A DNA stretch of 64,000 nucleotides, taken from positions 4,670,501 to 4,734,500 of the forward strand of contig NZ_JAPJZK010000001.1 in assembly GCF_026309355.1 (NCBI RefSeq), read 5' to 3'. The notes beneath the pieces are model-generated. The model worked only from the letters and a program-made list of their open reading frames with translations, did no database searches and was not told the DNA's origin. Below are positions 41,688-51,558 of this stretch, piece by piece. Position 1 is the stretch's first letter. The number at the start of each line of letters is the position of its first letter. This stretch comes from Spartinivicinus marinus (GTDB lineage Bacteria > Pseudomonadota > Gammaproteobacteria > Pseudomonadales > Zooshikellaceae). The position numbers and the translations under genes are program-made.

Positions 41688-42650
41688 ATGTTGTTGGGGA
41701 AACAATGGCGAATCCTTGGCTTGGTGACAGGGTGGTTACTGGTTGAGTGGACAGTCTGGGGTAGTGGCCAAGCAGTTGCGGCGACTTTTCGGGCACCTAT
41801 AGATAATACTCAGTGGCAACTAGAAGAGTCGATCTTTGAGTGTACTTTAATTCAAGATATTCCTCGCTATGGTAAGGCGGTCTTTCGTCATCGGGCAGGG
41901 GAGCGAGTAGGCTTTAAGTTACTGAGCTGGAGCAGGCCCATGCAACAAGGAAGTGCTGATCTTGGTGTGAGTGCACCTGCCTGGCGGTTTGACCAAGGAG
42001 CCAAAGCAAAAGGTAAAGTGACAGTATCAGGAAGTAAAGAGCCTGTTGTATTGGCAGGTGACTTGCCCAGTTGGATGATTAGTCAGTTAGCTCAGGGGAT
42101 GTATCCCTCTTTTACCAATATGTCTTGGTATGGAGGAAACTTAGCAGAAAAAATTACGGTAGAAATTTCAGCGGTTAATTTCCAGCAGGTTTACCCTCGG
42201 TACATCAACTGTCTTGCCAGCTTATTACCCGTTAACTTTGATCAAATACAGCGCTCGGCGATATTCTTTGGTACGAATGAAACCAAAGTACCCAATGATG
42301 CAGAACAACTGCTGGATAATATTGCTATTTATATCAAAGCTGATCCCTCTATAAAAGCGATGTACATTGATGGCCATACTGACTCACTGGGACGCCGTCT
42401 TTCCAACCGAGAGCTCTCGAAAGAGCGTGCTGAGTCGGTCCGCATCTATCTACAAAAAAAGGGTATACCTGAGGAAATGATTGTTATGCGCTTTCATGGC
42501 GAACGCTATCCTGTGGCAAAAAATAATACCGCTGAGAATCGTGCTCGTAACCGTAGGGTAACGATTAGGCTTGATAAAGAGCCCTTAAAAACGCAAGTGG
42601 AAAATAGTGAGCAGCCTGATGAAGCAAATGATCAGGAGAATAAATCCTAG
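41688..42650 (+). CDS. motY: Sodium-type flagellar motor protein MotY
   Basis: 320 residues from ATG 41688, with AAAGGGG ahead. Signal peptide (about 1-27, ending QAVAA), then the MotY N-terminal domain (FRAPIDNTQWQLEESIFECTLIQDIPRYGKAVFRHRAGE), which attaches to the stator. The C-terminal OmpA-like peptidoglycan-binding domain has AIFFGTNETKVP, YIDGHTDSLGRRLSNRELSKERAESV and NRARNRRVTI. It forms the T-ring with MotX around the polar sodium-driven motor. This marks a motile, sodium-type marine lifestyle. Confidence 0.92.
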   Translation: MLLGKQWRILGLVTGWLLVEWTVWGSGQAVAATFRAPIDNTQWQLEESIFECTLIQDIPRYGKAVFRHRAGERVGFKLLSWSRPMQQGSADLGVSAPAWRFDQGAKAKGKVTVSGSKEPVVLAGDLPSWMISQLAQGMYPSFTNMSWYGGNLAEKITVEISAVNFQQVYPRYINCLASLLPVNFDQIQRSAIFFGTNETKVPNDAEQLLDNIAIYIKADPSIKAMYIDGHTDSLGRRLSNRELSKERAESVRIYLQKKGIPEEMIVMRFHGERYPVAKNNTAENRARNRRVTIRLDKEPLKTQVENSEQPDEANDQENKS

Positions 42651-42662
42651 TGCAGTCCTGGA

Positions 42663-43109
42663 TTAGGCGGCAATATGTAAATCAGGTAACAGACGTCTAC
42701 TGACTTCTTGTTGGCTATAGTAATCACGTTGTATCGCATACAGTGCTGAGTTGACAGTCTGATGACTGAATTCCCATCGAATAAGCGCAATTTCATTGTT
42801 AGCTAAGTATTGATTAGAAGGACGAAATGCACACTCAATAAAGCTTGATGGTTCCACATAAGGGGCAATAGGTACTAATAAGTCGTCTATATCACCTTCA
42901 GGCGTGCTGATTAATTCAATTTTATTTAGATCACCAGTTTTGTTAAAGGTGACAGCAAAATTAAAGCTACTAAATTCTGTCATGACAAAGGCATAAATAT
43001 TGTCAGGCGATATATCCTGGGGGTGATAGCAAAGTGCTTCTAGCAGTGGTTGAAACTGCTTTTTATTGACTAGAAACTGTGCACGATAATGCCACAGTGT
43101 TTCCCCCAT
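42663..43109 (-). CDS. Uncharacterised cytosolic protein (148 aa)
   Basis: I do not recognise this protein. It is 148 residues, without signal peptide or membrane segment, mixed alpha/beta in appearance. Segments such as TLWHYRAQFLVNKKQFQPLL, EGDIDDLLVPIAPYVEPSSFIECAF and NEIALIRWEFSHQTVNSALYAIQRDYY look well structured. It lies convergent with motY, only 12 bp from its stop codon, and its start has a reasonable AGGAG-type site. It is probably a conserved lineage-specific protein. Confidence 0.65.
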   Translation of the reverse strand: MGETLWHYRAQFLVNKKQFQPLLEALCYHPQDISPDNIYAFVMTEFSSFNFAVTFNKTGDLNKIELISTPEGDIDDLLVPIAPYVEPSSFIECAFRPSNQYLANNEIALIRWEFSHQTVNSALYAIQRDYYSQQEVSRRLLPDLHIAA

Positions 43110-43649
43110 TGTTTGTTTCTCCTCTACTCTTTTAAGGTGGCTTTTTGGTGGATGATCATTAACGCTTTAGCTGTTTGATTAATGACCTTTGCCATTAAAG
43201 ACGTTATCTATTGTCTAGCTTACTTTTACGACAACTGCTGAATTATATTAATTTATCAAAAGGTTTTTCTAATAAGACAACAGTTGTCATATAAGATTGA
43301 ATTTATGTTAATTAGTTCCTAGCAAAAACATGACAAAATACAAATTATAGGTAGCAAATGTGTTAAGAGGCCTACTGAACTTTAGCTGTATTTATTTACA
43401 GTATTTTAACTGGAAAGACATGACAGGTCATCACTTATTTTCTCTTGTTTTGTTTGTAATAACTTGCTAATGGTGTTTGACTTGCGATGTCTTAAGCCTC
43501 TTCAGAGAACACTTCTTTCCTAATATCGATTAGCTTTTGCAATAGCCTTGAGTCTGTTACCGGTATAATATAGCGGGCTTGTAATATTGTATTACTAATG
43601 TCGCTGCATTTTACAATCGCGCTTGGGGAATCGGTCGGAGCATTTTTAA
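43110..43649. other. 540-bp region upstream of argG
   Basis: AT-rich, non-coding. A GGTATAAT -10-like hexamer occurs around 43561-43570, about 80 bp before argG, without an equally clear -35 element. Segments with ATTAATTTAT and TTGAATTTATG resemble half ARG boxes but none is convincing. No tRNA or other RNA gene is seen. Confidence 0.4.
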
Positions 43650-44864
43650 ATGAAGCAAGTGAATAAAGTCGTTTTAGCCTATTCTGGAGGGCTGGATACT
43701 TCAGTCATTGCTAAGTGGCTGGAAGAAACTTACCGCTGTGAGGTGGTGACTTTTACAGCTGACTTAGGTCAGGGTGAAGAAGTAGAACCAGCCAGAGCCA
43801 AAGCGGAAGCGCTGGGGATTAAAGAAATCTTTATTGAGGATTTGCGTGAGGAGTTTACCCGAGACTTCGTATTTCCAATGTTTCGAGCGAATACCATCTA
43901 TGAGGGTGAATATCTACTGGGTACCTCTATTGCGCGCCCCTTAATAGCCAAGCGACTGGTTGAAATTGCTAATGAAACTGGGGCTGACGCTATTTCCCAT
44001 GGGGCTACTGGTAAAGGTAATGACCAGGTACGCTTTGAACTGGGTGCTTATGCATTGAAGCCAGGTATTCAAGTGATTGCTCCATGGCGCGAATGGGATT
44101 TAAATTCACGAGAAAGCCTATTAGCTTACTGTGAAAAGCATAATATTGTCGTTGAAAAGAAAAAGGGTAAATCACCATATTCGATGGATGCTAACTTACT
44201 TCATATTTCTTATGAAGGAGGCATTTTAGAAGACCCTTGGGCTGAAGCAGAAGAAGACATGTGGCGTTGGTCTGTCTCTCCAGAGCAAGCGCCTGATCAA
44301 TCCACCTATATTGAGTTAAGCTACCAAAAGGGTGATATTGTTGCAATTGATGACCAACCTATGACACCTGCAACAGTATTGGCTTATTTAAATAAAGTCG
44401 GTGGTGATAATGGTATTGGTCGCTTGGATATCGTTGAAAACCGCTATGTGGGCATGAAATCCCGTGGCTGTTATGAAACGCCTGGTGGTACTATTATGCT
44501 AAAAGCTCACCGTGCCATTGAGTCAATTACCTTAGATAGGGAAGTGGCTCATTTAAAAGATGAGCTAATGCCTCGTTATGCCAAATTAATTTATAACGGC
44601 TACTGGTGGTCACCTGAGCGTGAAATGCTTCAGCAAATGATTGACCAGTCCCAGTTGCCAGTTAATGGCAAAGTAAGACTGAAGCTGTATAAAGGCAATG
44701 TGACAGTCGTGGGCCGTCAATCGGATAACAGCCTATTTGATGAAAATATCGCTACTTTTGAAGATGACGCAGGGGCTTATGATCAGGCCGATGCGGCAGG
44801 CTTTATCAAGTTAAATGCATTGCGGCTGAAAATTGCAGCCAATAAAGGGCGCAAACTGTTGTAA
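43650..44864 (+). CDS. argG: Argininosuccinate synthase
   Basis: 404 residues, full length for the bacterial enzyme. The ATP-pyrophosphatase P-loop is seen as [16 protein letters not shown], followed by [33 protein letters not shown] (citrulline/aspartate site), [22 protein letters not shown] and the C-terminal multimerisation helix. It joins citrulline and aspartate using ATP in arginine synthesis. It has a long upstream region and a strong terminator behind it. Confidence 0.98.
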   Translation: MKQVNKVVLAYSGGLDTSVIAKWLEETYRCEVVTFTADLGQGEEVEPARAKAEALGIKEIFIEDLREEFTRDFVFPMFRANTIYEGEYLLGTSIARPLIAKRLVEIANETGADAISHGATGKGNDQVRFELGAYALKPGIQVIAPWREWDLNSRESLLAYCEKHNIVVEKKKGKSPYSMDANLLHISYEGGILEDPWAEAEEDMWRWSVSPEQAPDQSTYIELSYQKGDIVAIDDQPMTPATVLAYLNKVGGDNGIGRLDIVENRYVGMKSRGCYETPGGTIMLKAHRAIESITLDREVAHLKDELMPRYAKLIYNGYWWSPEREMLQQMIDQSQLPVNGKVRLKLYKGNVTVVGRQSDNSLFDENIATFEDDAGAYDQADAAGFIKLNALRLKIAANKGRKLL

Positions 44865-44874
44865 TAAGTCGATT

Positions 44875-44916
44875 AATCCTGTTGCTAATCACTGATTAGC
44901 AACAGGATTCTGTTTT
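44875..44916. terminator. Terminator between argG and gloA
   Basis: Sixteen-bp perfect stem AATCCTGTTGCTAATC / GATTAGCAACAGGATT with a three-base loop, followed by CTGTTTTTA. It serves argG on the plus strand and lies directly behind the convergent gloA gene. Confidence 0.92.
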
Positions 44917-45323
44917 TAGCCCTCTAGCCCTTTACCTGCCTGTTTCTTGTTAATTAACTCCAGTAGATAACCATCTGGGTCTTTAACAAAAGCAATTTCA
45001 GTAGTGCCTCCTTTCACCGGTCCTGGCTCACGAGTAATCGTGCCCCCAGCTTCCCGAATTTTGTCGCAAGTGTTGTATAAGTCTTCTGTTTCAATAGCAA
45101 TATGACCAAAGGCATTACCTAAATCATACTGGTTAGTATCCCAGTTATAGGTAAGTTCGATTACAGCCCCTTCGGTTTCATCCTGATAACCAACAAAGGC
45201 AAGGGTATAGCGGTATTGCTGGTTTTCCGATTGCCGCAACAGCTTCATCCCCATTACCTGAGTATAAAAGTTTATTGCGCGATCTAAATCTGCAACCCGC
45301 AACATAGTGTGTAACAGTCTCAT
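44916..45323 (-). CDS. gloA: Lactoylglutathione lyase (glyoxalase I)
   Basis: 135 residues with the four metal ligands in order: His in [10 protein letters not shown], Glu in [10 protein letters not shown], His in [10 protein letters not shown] and Glu in [36 protein letters not shown] and [18 protein letters not shown] are the usual Ni/Co-type glyoxalase I blocks. It converts the hemithioacetal of methylglyoxal and glutathione to S-lactoylglutathione. It is directly downstream of htpX on the same strand. Confidence 0.97.
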   Translation of the reverse strand: MRLLHTMLRVADLDRAINFYTQVMGMKLLRQSENQQYRYTLAFVGYQDETEGAVIELTYNWDTNQYDLGNAFGHIAIETEDLYNTCDKIREAGGTITREPGPVKGGTTEIAFVKDPDGYLLELINKKQAGKGLEG

Positions 45324-45355
45324 AGGCTAACTTTCCAGTTTTTCGTTGTATGGCG

Positions 45356-46231
45356 TTATGACATTTGCTGTAGCGCTGCGATACGTTTTTCCAGCGGTGG
45401 GTGGCTAGAAAACAGTGCTTGTACACGTCCTGCATTAATTGCAAAAGCAGCCATTTCATCAGGCATAGTGGGTGCGCCTTGGGCTGATTGCAGACGTTGA
45501 AGTGCATTAATCATCTTGTTTCGGCCCGCGAGTGAAGCGCCTCCTGCATCCGCTCGAAACTCACGCCAACGAGAAAACCACATCACAATTGTCATTGCTA
45601 AAATACCCAGGACAATTTCTGCGACAATTGAAACAACCCAAAAGGCAGGCCCATGCCCCCGCTCAACTTTGAACACAAGTCGGTCAACCAAAAAGCCAAT
45701 GACCCGTGACAGAAATACAACGAATGTATTCATTACGCCTTGGATAAGGGTTAGGGTGACCATATCTCCATTGGCTATATGGCTGACTTCATGGCCTAGT
45801 ACCGCTTCCACTTCATCTTGGCTCATATGTTCCAGTAAACCGGTGCTGACTGCTACCAGTGCTGCATTTTTATTCCAACCAGTGGCAAAGGCATTAGGAG
45901 AAGGGTGGTGAAAGATACCTACTTCAGGCATTCCGATACCTGCACGGTCGGCTTGTTGTTGTACAGTTTTTAACAGCCATTGTTCTGCTGAATTGCTAGG
46001 CTGATTTATCACTTGTACTCGCATACTTCTTTTTGCCAGCGTTTTAGACAAAAACAGAGAGATAAAAGAGCCTGCAAAACCAATGACGGCTGAATAGATA
46101 AGCAAGGCAGTCAGATTTAAATCAACCCCGTTTTGCTGGAGTAAGCTTTCAATTCCAAGGAGCTGGAAGGTAATACTGAGCAAGACCAAAATAGCTAAAT
46201 TAGTACCAATAAACAAAGCTATCCTCAACAT
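45356..46231 (-). CDS. htpX: Membrane zinc metalloprotease HtpX
   Basis: 291 residues from ATG 46231 (MLRIALFIGTNLAIL), with GGAGG just before; a longer frame to 46294 lacks that site. Two N-terminal membrane helices, then the HExxH zinc site in AVLGHEVSHIANGDM, two further helices (about 155-215) and the third ligand region in WREFRADAGGASLAGR. HtpX is a heat-shock-type inner-membrane protease that removes misfolded membrane proteins alongside FtsH. Length agrees with E. coli HtpX. Confidence 0.96.
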   Translation of the reverse strand: MLRIALFIGTNLAILVLLSITFQLLGIESLLQQNGVDLNLTALLIYSAVIGFAGSFISLFLSKTLAKRSMRVQVINQPSNSAEQWLLKTVQQQADRAGIGMPEVGIFHHPSPNAFATGWNKNAALVAVSTGLLEHMSQDEVEAVLGHEVSHIANGDMVTLTLIQGVMNTFVVFLSRVIGFLVDRLVFKVERGHGPAFWVVSIVAEIVLGILAMTIVMWFSRWREFRADAGGASLAGRNKMINALQRLQSAQGAPTMPDEMAAFAINAGRVQALFSSHPPLEKRIAALQQMS

Positions 46232-46465
46232 AGTGGCCTCCACAAAGGATGACTGAATATCAACATTTATTGTACCTTTCTCTGTTATTTTCAAGGTGAA
46301 TTGAGTAATTGGTTGGACACTGAAAAGGTTTGGAGTTTTATCTTATATTGAGTGTACCTTTTGTCAGCTATCCATAAAGAATATTGTCGAAAAAGCTGGA
46401 AAATATGAAGAAATGATAGGGGGCAGAGGAATAAGATCAGGAAGTCTTATTGGGTGGAGTATTAA

Positions 46466-46503
46466 CAGCCAGCGATTGCAAAGAGTTGAGCAATCGCTGG
46501 CTG
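46466..46503. terminator. Long hairpin downstream of the DUF3108 gene
   Basis: Fourteen-bp perfect stem CAGCCAGCGATTGC / GCAATCGCTGGCTG with a ten-base loop, just after the stop of the DUF3108 gene on the minus strand. The T-tract is weak, so it may be a terminator or an mRNA 3'-end stabiliser. Confidence 0.6.
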
Positions 46504-46510
46504 GTATATA

Positions 46511-47239
46511 TTAATTTGTTTTTAACTGCTGGCCTTCAATCGAAGCGCTTTTCAAGAAAATATCATAGCGTTTGCTATCTTCAATTTGCTGGAGTCGAAC
46601 CATTAAATAGTCCCAGTCTTTAGCAAACCAAATCAGTGTTTGGCGGTCGGAGTCTCCTTCCCGAACCCGCTCCACTTTAACTGCTTTTACTGAGCCGATG
46701 GGGGTTTCTATGATTTCTTCCCCAACACGGTTGAACTTATAAGTTTTAAGCTCATCATCGTCTGCAATGGTGTAATGCAACTCTTTTTTGTCATTGATGA
46801 GGTCTTGGCGGAGTTGAAATTGATAGCTGATTTTGTCGAGGGTTCCTGAGGGTATAGCAAAAGGCTTTACATTATCATCAGCAATGTTCTGAGCCTGCTT
46901 GTTATTCCAATCAAACTTAAGGCTAATTTCTTTGTTTTTAGCCAATCCACCGCGTCTGAAATGATAACTAATAGGCTTAACTTGTTGTTTTTCATCAAGA
47001 GTGAAGGCAGAGCTTTCGTTAAGGTTTACCAATACGATGTCCGCATTAAAGCTGAGTTGATAAGTGCCATCTTTACTCAGGCTGAGCTCACGGGTAGCAC
47101 TCCCTTTTACTGGAATGCTGGATGCTTTGGCTCCATAAGATGCTTTAAAAGGTTTGATTGAGGCAGCGCTTACCCCACTAGCTGCACTCACTAGGTATAA
47201 AACACTCGCTGCGATTGCTAGAACGCCTTTTTTAATCAT
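46511..47239 (-). CDS. DUF3108 periplasmic protein
   Basis: 242 residues with a signal peptide (about 1-25, SAASGVSAAS) and the DUF3108 beta-sandwich: PFKASYGAKASSIPVKGSATRELSLSKDGTYQLSFNA, PISYHFRRGGLAKNKEISLKFDWNNKQA, SYQFQLRQDLINDKKELHYTIADDDELKTYKFN, and LIWFAKDWDYLMVRLQQIEDSKRYDIFL. Function is unknown. It lies immediately after purN, the arrangement known from Pseudomonas and relatives. Confidence 0.9.
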   Translation of the reverse strand: MIKKGVLAIAASVLYLVSAASGVSAASIKPFKASYGAKASSIPVKGSATRELSLSKDGTYQLSFNADIVLVNLNESSAFTLDEKQQVKPISYHFRRGGLAKNKEISLKFDWNNKQAQNIADDNVKPFAIPSGTLDKISYQFQLRQDLINDKKELHYTIADDDELKTYKFNRVGEEIIETPIGSVKAVKVERVREGDSDRQTLIWFAKDWDYLMVRLQQIEDSKRYDIFLKSASIEGQQLKTN

Positions 47240-47317
47240 AAGCGATAGTAATCCATCTAATTGTTAGCTTGTTTAGTTCCAGCCAAACGTATTGCCCGTG
47301 CAAGTCCATTTGACTCA

Positions 47318-47974
47318 TCACTTGCTATTATCGTTTGGCAGTCGCTTGCCTGTAGGAGGTAACATTTCCCCCAGCAGGAACGCCTTATTGTGCTCCATTT
47401 TTAAATTGCCTTCCGCGAACCAGGCAACTGCTTGAGGGTAAATTTTGTGTTCTTTTTGTTGAACTTTTTCCATCAAGCTGGCTTCAGTGTCTGAGCCTGC
47501 AACTGGAACAATGGCCTGGATCACATTTGGACCACCATCAAGCTCTTCTGTTACAAAGTGTACAGTGGCGCCGTGCTCTTTATCGCCAGCTTCCAGCGCT
47601 CGTTTATGGGTATGCAAGCCACGGTATTTGGGCAGCAAGGAAGGATGAATATTGAGCATACGACCAGTATAGTGCTTGGTAAACGTTGGAGTAAGAATTC
47701 GCATAAAGCCTGCCAACACAACTAGGTCTGGTTGGTAACTATCGATAGCTGCCATTAATGCTGTATCAAATGTTGTTCGATCTGAAAATTGGGTATGGTC
47801 AACAACTTGGGTAGGAATATTGGCTTGAGCAGCACGAGTTAATCCATAGGCAGAAGCAATATTACTAATGACACCCGTAATATTAATATTAATTGCTGCA
47901 GCCTGATCAATGAGTGCTTGTAAGTTGCTGCCACTGCCAGAGATGACAACAACAACATTAATAGGCTTTTTCAT
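47318..47974 (-). CDS. purN: Phosphoribosylglycinamide formyltransferase PurN
   Basis: 218 residues from ATG 47974 (MKKPINVVVVISGSGSNLQALID); seven further upstream codons in frame are less likely to be used. The PRPP-like phosphate loop is SGSGSNLQAL and the catalytic core GRMLNIHPSLLPKYRGLHTHKRALEAGDKEHGATVHFVTEELDGG contains the Asn-His-Asp triad. It transfers the formyl group of 10-formyl-THF to GAR, the third step of purine synthesis. Same strand as purM, which lies 300 bp upstream. Confidence 0.96.
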   Translation of the reverse strand: MKKPINVVVVISGSGSNLQALIDQAAAININITGVISNIASAYGLTRAAQANIPTQVVDHTQFSDRTTFDTALMAAIDSYQPDLVVLAGFMRILTPTFTKHYTGRMLNIHPSLLPKYRGLHTHKRALEAGDKEHGATVHFVTEELDGGPNVIQAIVPVAGSDTEASLMEKVQQKEHKIYPQAVAWFAEGNLKMEHNKAFLLGEMLPPTGKRLPNDNSK

Positions 47975-48087
47975 TCGCGTAAGATTCCTGGTCACTTTTT
48001 GTTTAGTAGTAACGCTTTGACTGTGTGGGTAAAAGCGTTAGTCGAGGCTAATATGTTAATAACCAATTACAGTGGCTTGAGATTAAG

Positions 48088-48243
48088 AGGTTGTTGCAAA
48101 AACTAGCGGATATGGAGTAACAGGGTATTCTGAAGCTGCTGTCTAGAACAGCTTTAGCTCTAAAGGCCAGGGATGGACTTTTAGAGCGGTGGAAGAATGG
48201 CCTGTTATTCCATATCGGACACTAGACTTATTGTTTGAACCTT
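48088..48243. repeat. Long imperfect palindrome between purN and purM
   Basis: About 155 bp. The ends pair: CGGATATGGAGTAACAGG (48107-48124) with the complement of CCTGTTATTCCATATCGG (48201-48218), two mismatches in 18. The pairing extends outward (AGGTT...ACTAG) and inward (GTATTCT / AGAATGG). Inside are two smaller stems, AAGCTGCTG / AACAGCTT around TCTAGA and GCTCTAAA / TTTAGAGC. It has the look of an ERIC-like or MITE intergenic repeat. Confidence 0.6.
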
Positions 48244-48273
48244 TTCCCCAATAATCTAAAGGTGAAGAATGGT

Positions 48274-49341
48274 TTACTCACCCTTAATAACAACGGCAGG
48301 TGAGTCACTGCTCGCTTTTTCGCTAATGGTGCCGAGCTGCCAGGCCGTTTCACCTGCTTGCTGCAGCAGGCTAATTGCTGTTTTTGCTTCAGTAGCTGGT
48401 ACGCAGATAACCATGCCTACACCACAGTTGAAGGTGCGGTACATTTCAGTCTGATCAATATTGCCTGCTTGCTGTAACCAGTTGAATACGGCAGGTATGG
48501 TCCAGCTGTCGGCATCAATATTCGCTTGCAAGTGTTCAGGCAATACGCGAGGAATATTTTCAGTAAAACCACCCCCGGTAATATGGGAAAGTGCATGTAC
48601 GGGTACTGTCTTCATTAACTCAAGCAGGGGTTTAACATAAATCCGGGTAGGGGCAAGTAATGCTTCGGCTAAACTGACATCTCCAATAATTTGGGTTAGA
48701 TCGGCATCAGCCACCTCAAGGATTTTACGAATTAATGAATAACCATTTGAGTGTGGTCCGGAAGAAGCAAGCCCAATTAATACATCACCTGTTGCTACTT
48801 TGCTGCCATCAATAATTTCACTTTTCTCTACAACGCCGACACAAAAACCAGCCAGGTCATAGTCTTCACCCTCATACATACCTGGCATTTCAGCAGTTTC
48901 ACCGCCCACTAAGGCGCAGCCTGATAACTCACAACCCTGGCCAATACCTGCAACGACATCTGCTGCAACATCTACATTCAGTTTGCCGGTAGCGTAATAA
49001 TCTAAAAAGAATAAAGGTTCTGCTCCGGCAACAACTAAGTCATTGACACACATTGCAACCAGGTCAATACCAATAGTGTCGTGCTTATTGAGGTCCATTG
49101 CCAATCTAAGTTTGGTGCCCACACCATCAGTACCTGAAACCAGCACTGGCTCTTGATAACCCTTAGGTAGTTCAAACAGGGCACCAAAGCCACCAAGACC
49201 TGCCAATACTCCAGGGCGGCTGGTTCGTTTTGCCACAGACTTGATGCGCTCAACCAATGCGTTGCCAGCATCAATATCGACACCAGCATCTTTGTAGCTG
49301 AGGGACTTGGCTTTGTCTGAGGAAGCGTTGTGTTGGGTCAT
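48274..49341 (-). CDS. purM: Phosphoribosylformylglycinamidine cyclo-ligase PurM
   Basis: 355 residues from ATG 49341 ([27 protein letters not shown]), with AGGGAT before it. [82 protein letters not shown] and [14 protein letters not shown] are the classical AIR synthetase blocks. It closes the imidazole ring in purine synthesis using ATP. It is transcribed before purN, but a palindromic element lies between the two genes. Confidence 0.97.
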   Translation of the reverse strand: MTQHNASSDKAKSLSYKDAGVDIDAGNALVERIKSVAKRTSRPGVLAGLGGFGALFELPKGYQEPVLVSGTDGVGTKLRLAMDLNKHDTIGIDLVAMCVNDLVVAGAEPLFFLDYYATGKLNVDVAADVVAGIGQGCELSGCALVGGETAEMPGMYEGEDYDLAGFCVGVVEKSEIIDGSKVATGDVLIGLASSGPHSNGYSLIRKILEVADADLTQIIGDVSLAEALLAPTRIYVKPLLELMKTVPVHALSHITGGGFTENIPRVLPEHLQANIDADSWTIPAVFNWLQQAGNIDQTEMYRTFNCGVGMVICVPATEAKTAISLLQQAGETAWQLGTISEKASSDSPAVVIKGE

Positions 49342-49662
49342 GGGTATCCCTAACTTGTAGTAAACAGTTGATTCCACTGCAATCAGGGTAGTATTTCCGG
49401 AGTGAAACCGTTAATTTATTGGCCTGATACAGAGGGTAAACAGTCAATACACAATTTTAAACTGGATTATCAAAATCTGGGTTATGACGAACAAAGTGGC
49501 TAAATCGTCGTCTGAAGAGTAGCCGACTTTTTTCGTGGCCCTTTTTGAGCTGCGGTATTCTAGCAGTTGTTAACCTATCAGGCCATGGTTGTAACTGGGT
49601 TCAGATAGGAGGGATGTTAATCAGTTAATTAACAGGTCGTTACTTAAGGCAAGGACCATTAG

Positions 49663-50757
49663 ATGAAACTTATAAAACAGTTGCTATTGAGCTGCTTGGT
49701 AAGCATTTGCATGATCCAGCAAGGGGTGGCAGAAGTGGACCGGCAGTTTTATGAAACAGTGGTTCCGCTTGCAGATGAAACAGAGGCGTCTCAGCAGCAA
49801 GCGATTCAAGCAGCATTTAAGCAAGTGGTTACAATGGTAACCGGCAGTGAAGAGGTGTTAAGCCACCCTGAGATTCAAGCGGCATCAGCAGAAGCCAGTC
49901 GTTATGTGGTGAAGTACGGTGAGCAACGCCAGGCCAGTGATGGGGAACAGGCATCATTAAAACAATTGGCGGTGAGTTTTGATCCAACTGCCGTACGCCT
50001 GTTGTTGAAAAAAAATGGTTTTAATGCCTGGGATCAGCAACGGGAAGAAACGTTGGTTTGGCTGATTGAAGAAAAACCAGGTGGTAAAAGGCAGATTTTC
50101 TCTTCAGAAGATGAAGAGGAAACTACCATTGATGCTCTAAAGGCTCAGGCAAAGCAGCACCATATTCCACTTATTCTTCCTATAATGGATTTTGAAGACA
50201 GTAGTTCCCTGTCAGAAGTAGATGCCTGGGGACTGTTTTCAGATGCAATTAATAAAGCGTCAACCCGTTATCAGGCAAAGTCAGTACTGGCGGGACGGAT
50301 TTATGCTATATCAGCAAATCAATACAGTGGACGTTGGGTATTATTGCTTCAAGGCAATCAATATGTTGAAGATTTGTCTAAAGTGTCTATGCAAGACTTT
50401 ATGCAAGCAGGGATCAAGCTGGTCGCTAGCAAGCTATCTGGAGCCTATACAAAGCAGCAAGTAAACCAAGCTGATCCTGCAACAACGACAGGCGGGCTTC
50501 AACTGACAGTACAGGGAGTACAAGGGCTGACGGCCTATGCTTCAGTCAGCAAGTTTTTGGAGAAACTCGCTGTTGTTGAAGAGGTGAGTTTGCTGGAAGT
50601 GACTGACTCGCAAGCAAGCTTTGAGCTAGTGCTAAAAGGTGATGTGAATGCATTGCAAGATGAGTTGGAAACCAGTGGCTATATGCAATTAATTGATGCG
50701 CCACAAAGTACTGAAGGTGCATCACGACAGTTGGTGTATCAATGGGTGAAAGAGTAG
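49663..50757 (+). CDS. DUF2066 exported protein
   Basis: 364 residues, signal peptide about 1-23 (QQGVAEVD). Starts YETVVPLADETEASQQQAIQAAFKQVVTMVTGSEEVL, the DUF2066 pattern, and shares the gene neighbourhood purM-DUF2066-hda with Pseudomonas-type genomes. The domain occurs once in the N-terminal 300 residues; a C-terminal two-layer module (GLQLTVQGVQGLTAYASVSKFLEKL, then SFELVLKGDVNALQDELE) is of uncertain function. Likely periplasmic or lipid-face associated. Function unknown. Confidence 0.88.
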   Translation: MKLIKQLLLSCLVSICMIQQGVAEVDRQFYETVVPLADETEASQQQAIQAAFKQVVTMVTGSEEVLSHPEIQAASAEASRYVVKYGEQRQASDGEQASLKQLAVSFDPTAVRLLLKKNGFNAWDQQREETLVWLIEEKPGGKRQIFSSEDEEETTIDALKAQAKQHHIPLILPIMDFEDSSSLSEVDAWGLFSDAINKASTRYQAKSVLAGRIYAISANQYSGRWVLLLQGNQYVEDLSKVSMQDFMQAGIKLVASKLSGAYTKQQVNQADPATTTGGLQLTVQGVQGLTAYASVSKFLEKLAVVEEVSLLEVTDSQASFELVLKGDVNALQDELETSGYMQLIDAPQSTEGASRQLVYQWVKE

Positions 50758-50988
50758 CGGTAATAAAACTAGCGGTAACAAAATAGTAGTAGGGGTGTTA
50801 AGTGAAAGAATATATGCAGCGAATAATGGGTAGAGAGTGATTCCAGGTCTCTGTGTTGAATTTCACAAAAACGCCCTTATAGTAGCTAGTGCTACGACTT
50901 ATAAATAAGTGGCACTAGTTATCCTAACAGTCATTGTAGAGCGGTGGGGCAGAATTGCTTTTGTAAAGCACCACATGCCTACTGTTTC

Positions 50989-51558
50989 ATGAGTCCTGCT
51001 TTGAGTTTAAGTTACATTCCAAACGTGCTTACAGTGATCAGGCTGCTGTTGGTTATACCAGTAGCCTTAGCCCTATGGTGGAGAGCATATCAACTGGCAT
51101 TTATCTTGTTCATTGTCGCAGGGTTGTCAGATGGTCTGGATGGCTTTCTTGCTCGACGTTTTAATTGGCACTCCCGATTTGGAGCAATGGTTGACCCGTT
51201 AGCTGATAAGCTCTTGCTAGTCGTTACCTACATCATGCTAACGTTAACCAGCATTATTCCTTGGTGGCTAACGGCTGTTATTCTAGGTAGAGACTTTATT
51301 ATTGTGAGTGGCGCTGTCGCTTATCATCACTTAGTGGGCCCTTACGACTTTAAACCGACCTCCCTTGGAAAACTCAGTACCTTTTGTCAAATTATATTAG
51401 CCATACTGTTGATCATTAATCTGGCTATGATTGTGAGTATCCCCATTTGGCTGGCGGAAGGATTAATACTAATTACGTTAACAGTTACTATTTTAAGTGG
51501 CGCTGACTATGTTTGGGTATGGGGGCGACAGTATTTAAGGGAACGGGCAAAAGTATGA
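50989..51558 (+). CDS. CDP-alcohol phosphatidyltransferase (PgsA-like)
   Basis: 189 residues from ATG 50989. Signature of the family: the aspartate cluster DGLDGFLARRFNWHSRFGAMVDPLADK (D-G-x2-A-R-x8-G-x3-D-x3-D) with four following hydrophobic helices. It transfers a phosphatidyl group from CDP-diacylglycerol to an alcohol acceptor; the short length suits phosphatidylglycerophosphate synthase, but the acceptor cannot be decided. The TGA stop overlaps the perM start codon (ATGA), so translation is coupled. Confidence 0.9.
   Translation: MSPALSLSYIPNVLTVIRLLLVIPVALALWWRAYQLAFILFIVAGLSDGLDGFLARRFNWHSRFGAMVDPLADKLLLVVTYIMLTLTSIIPWWLTAVILGRDFIIVSGAVAYHHLVGPYDFKPTSLGKLSTFCQIILAILLIINLAMIVSIPIWLAEGLILITLTVTILSGADYVWVWGRQYLRERAKV

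Noticed and set aside
43201-43649. ARG-box-like sites before argG
   Set aside because: Only half-site matches in very AT-rich DNA; not distinguishable from background by eye.
45178-45507. 109-codon frame spanning the gloA/htpX junction on the minus strand
   Set aside because: Out of frame with two certain genes and made of their overlap; no family resemblance.
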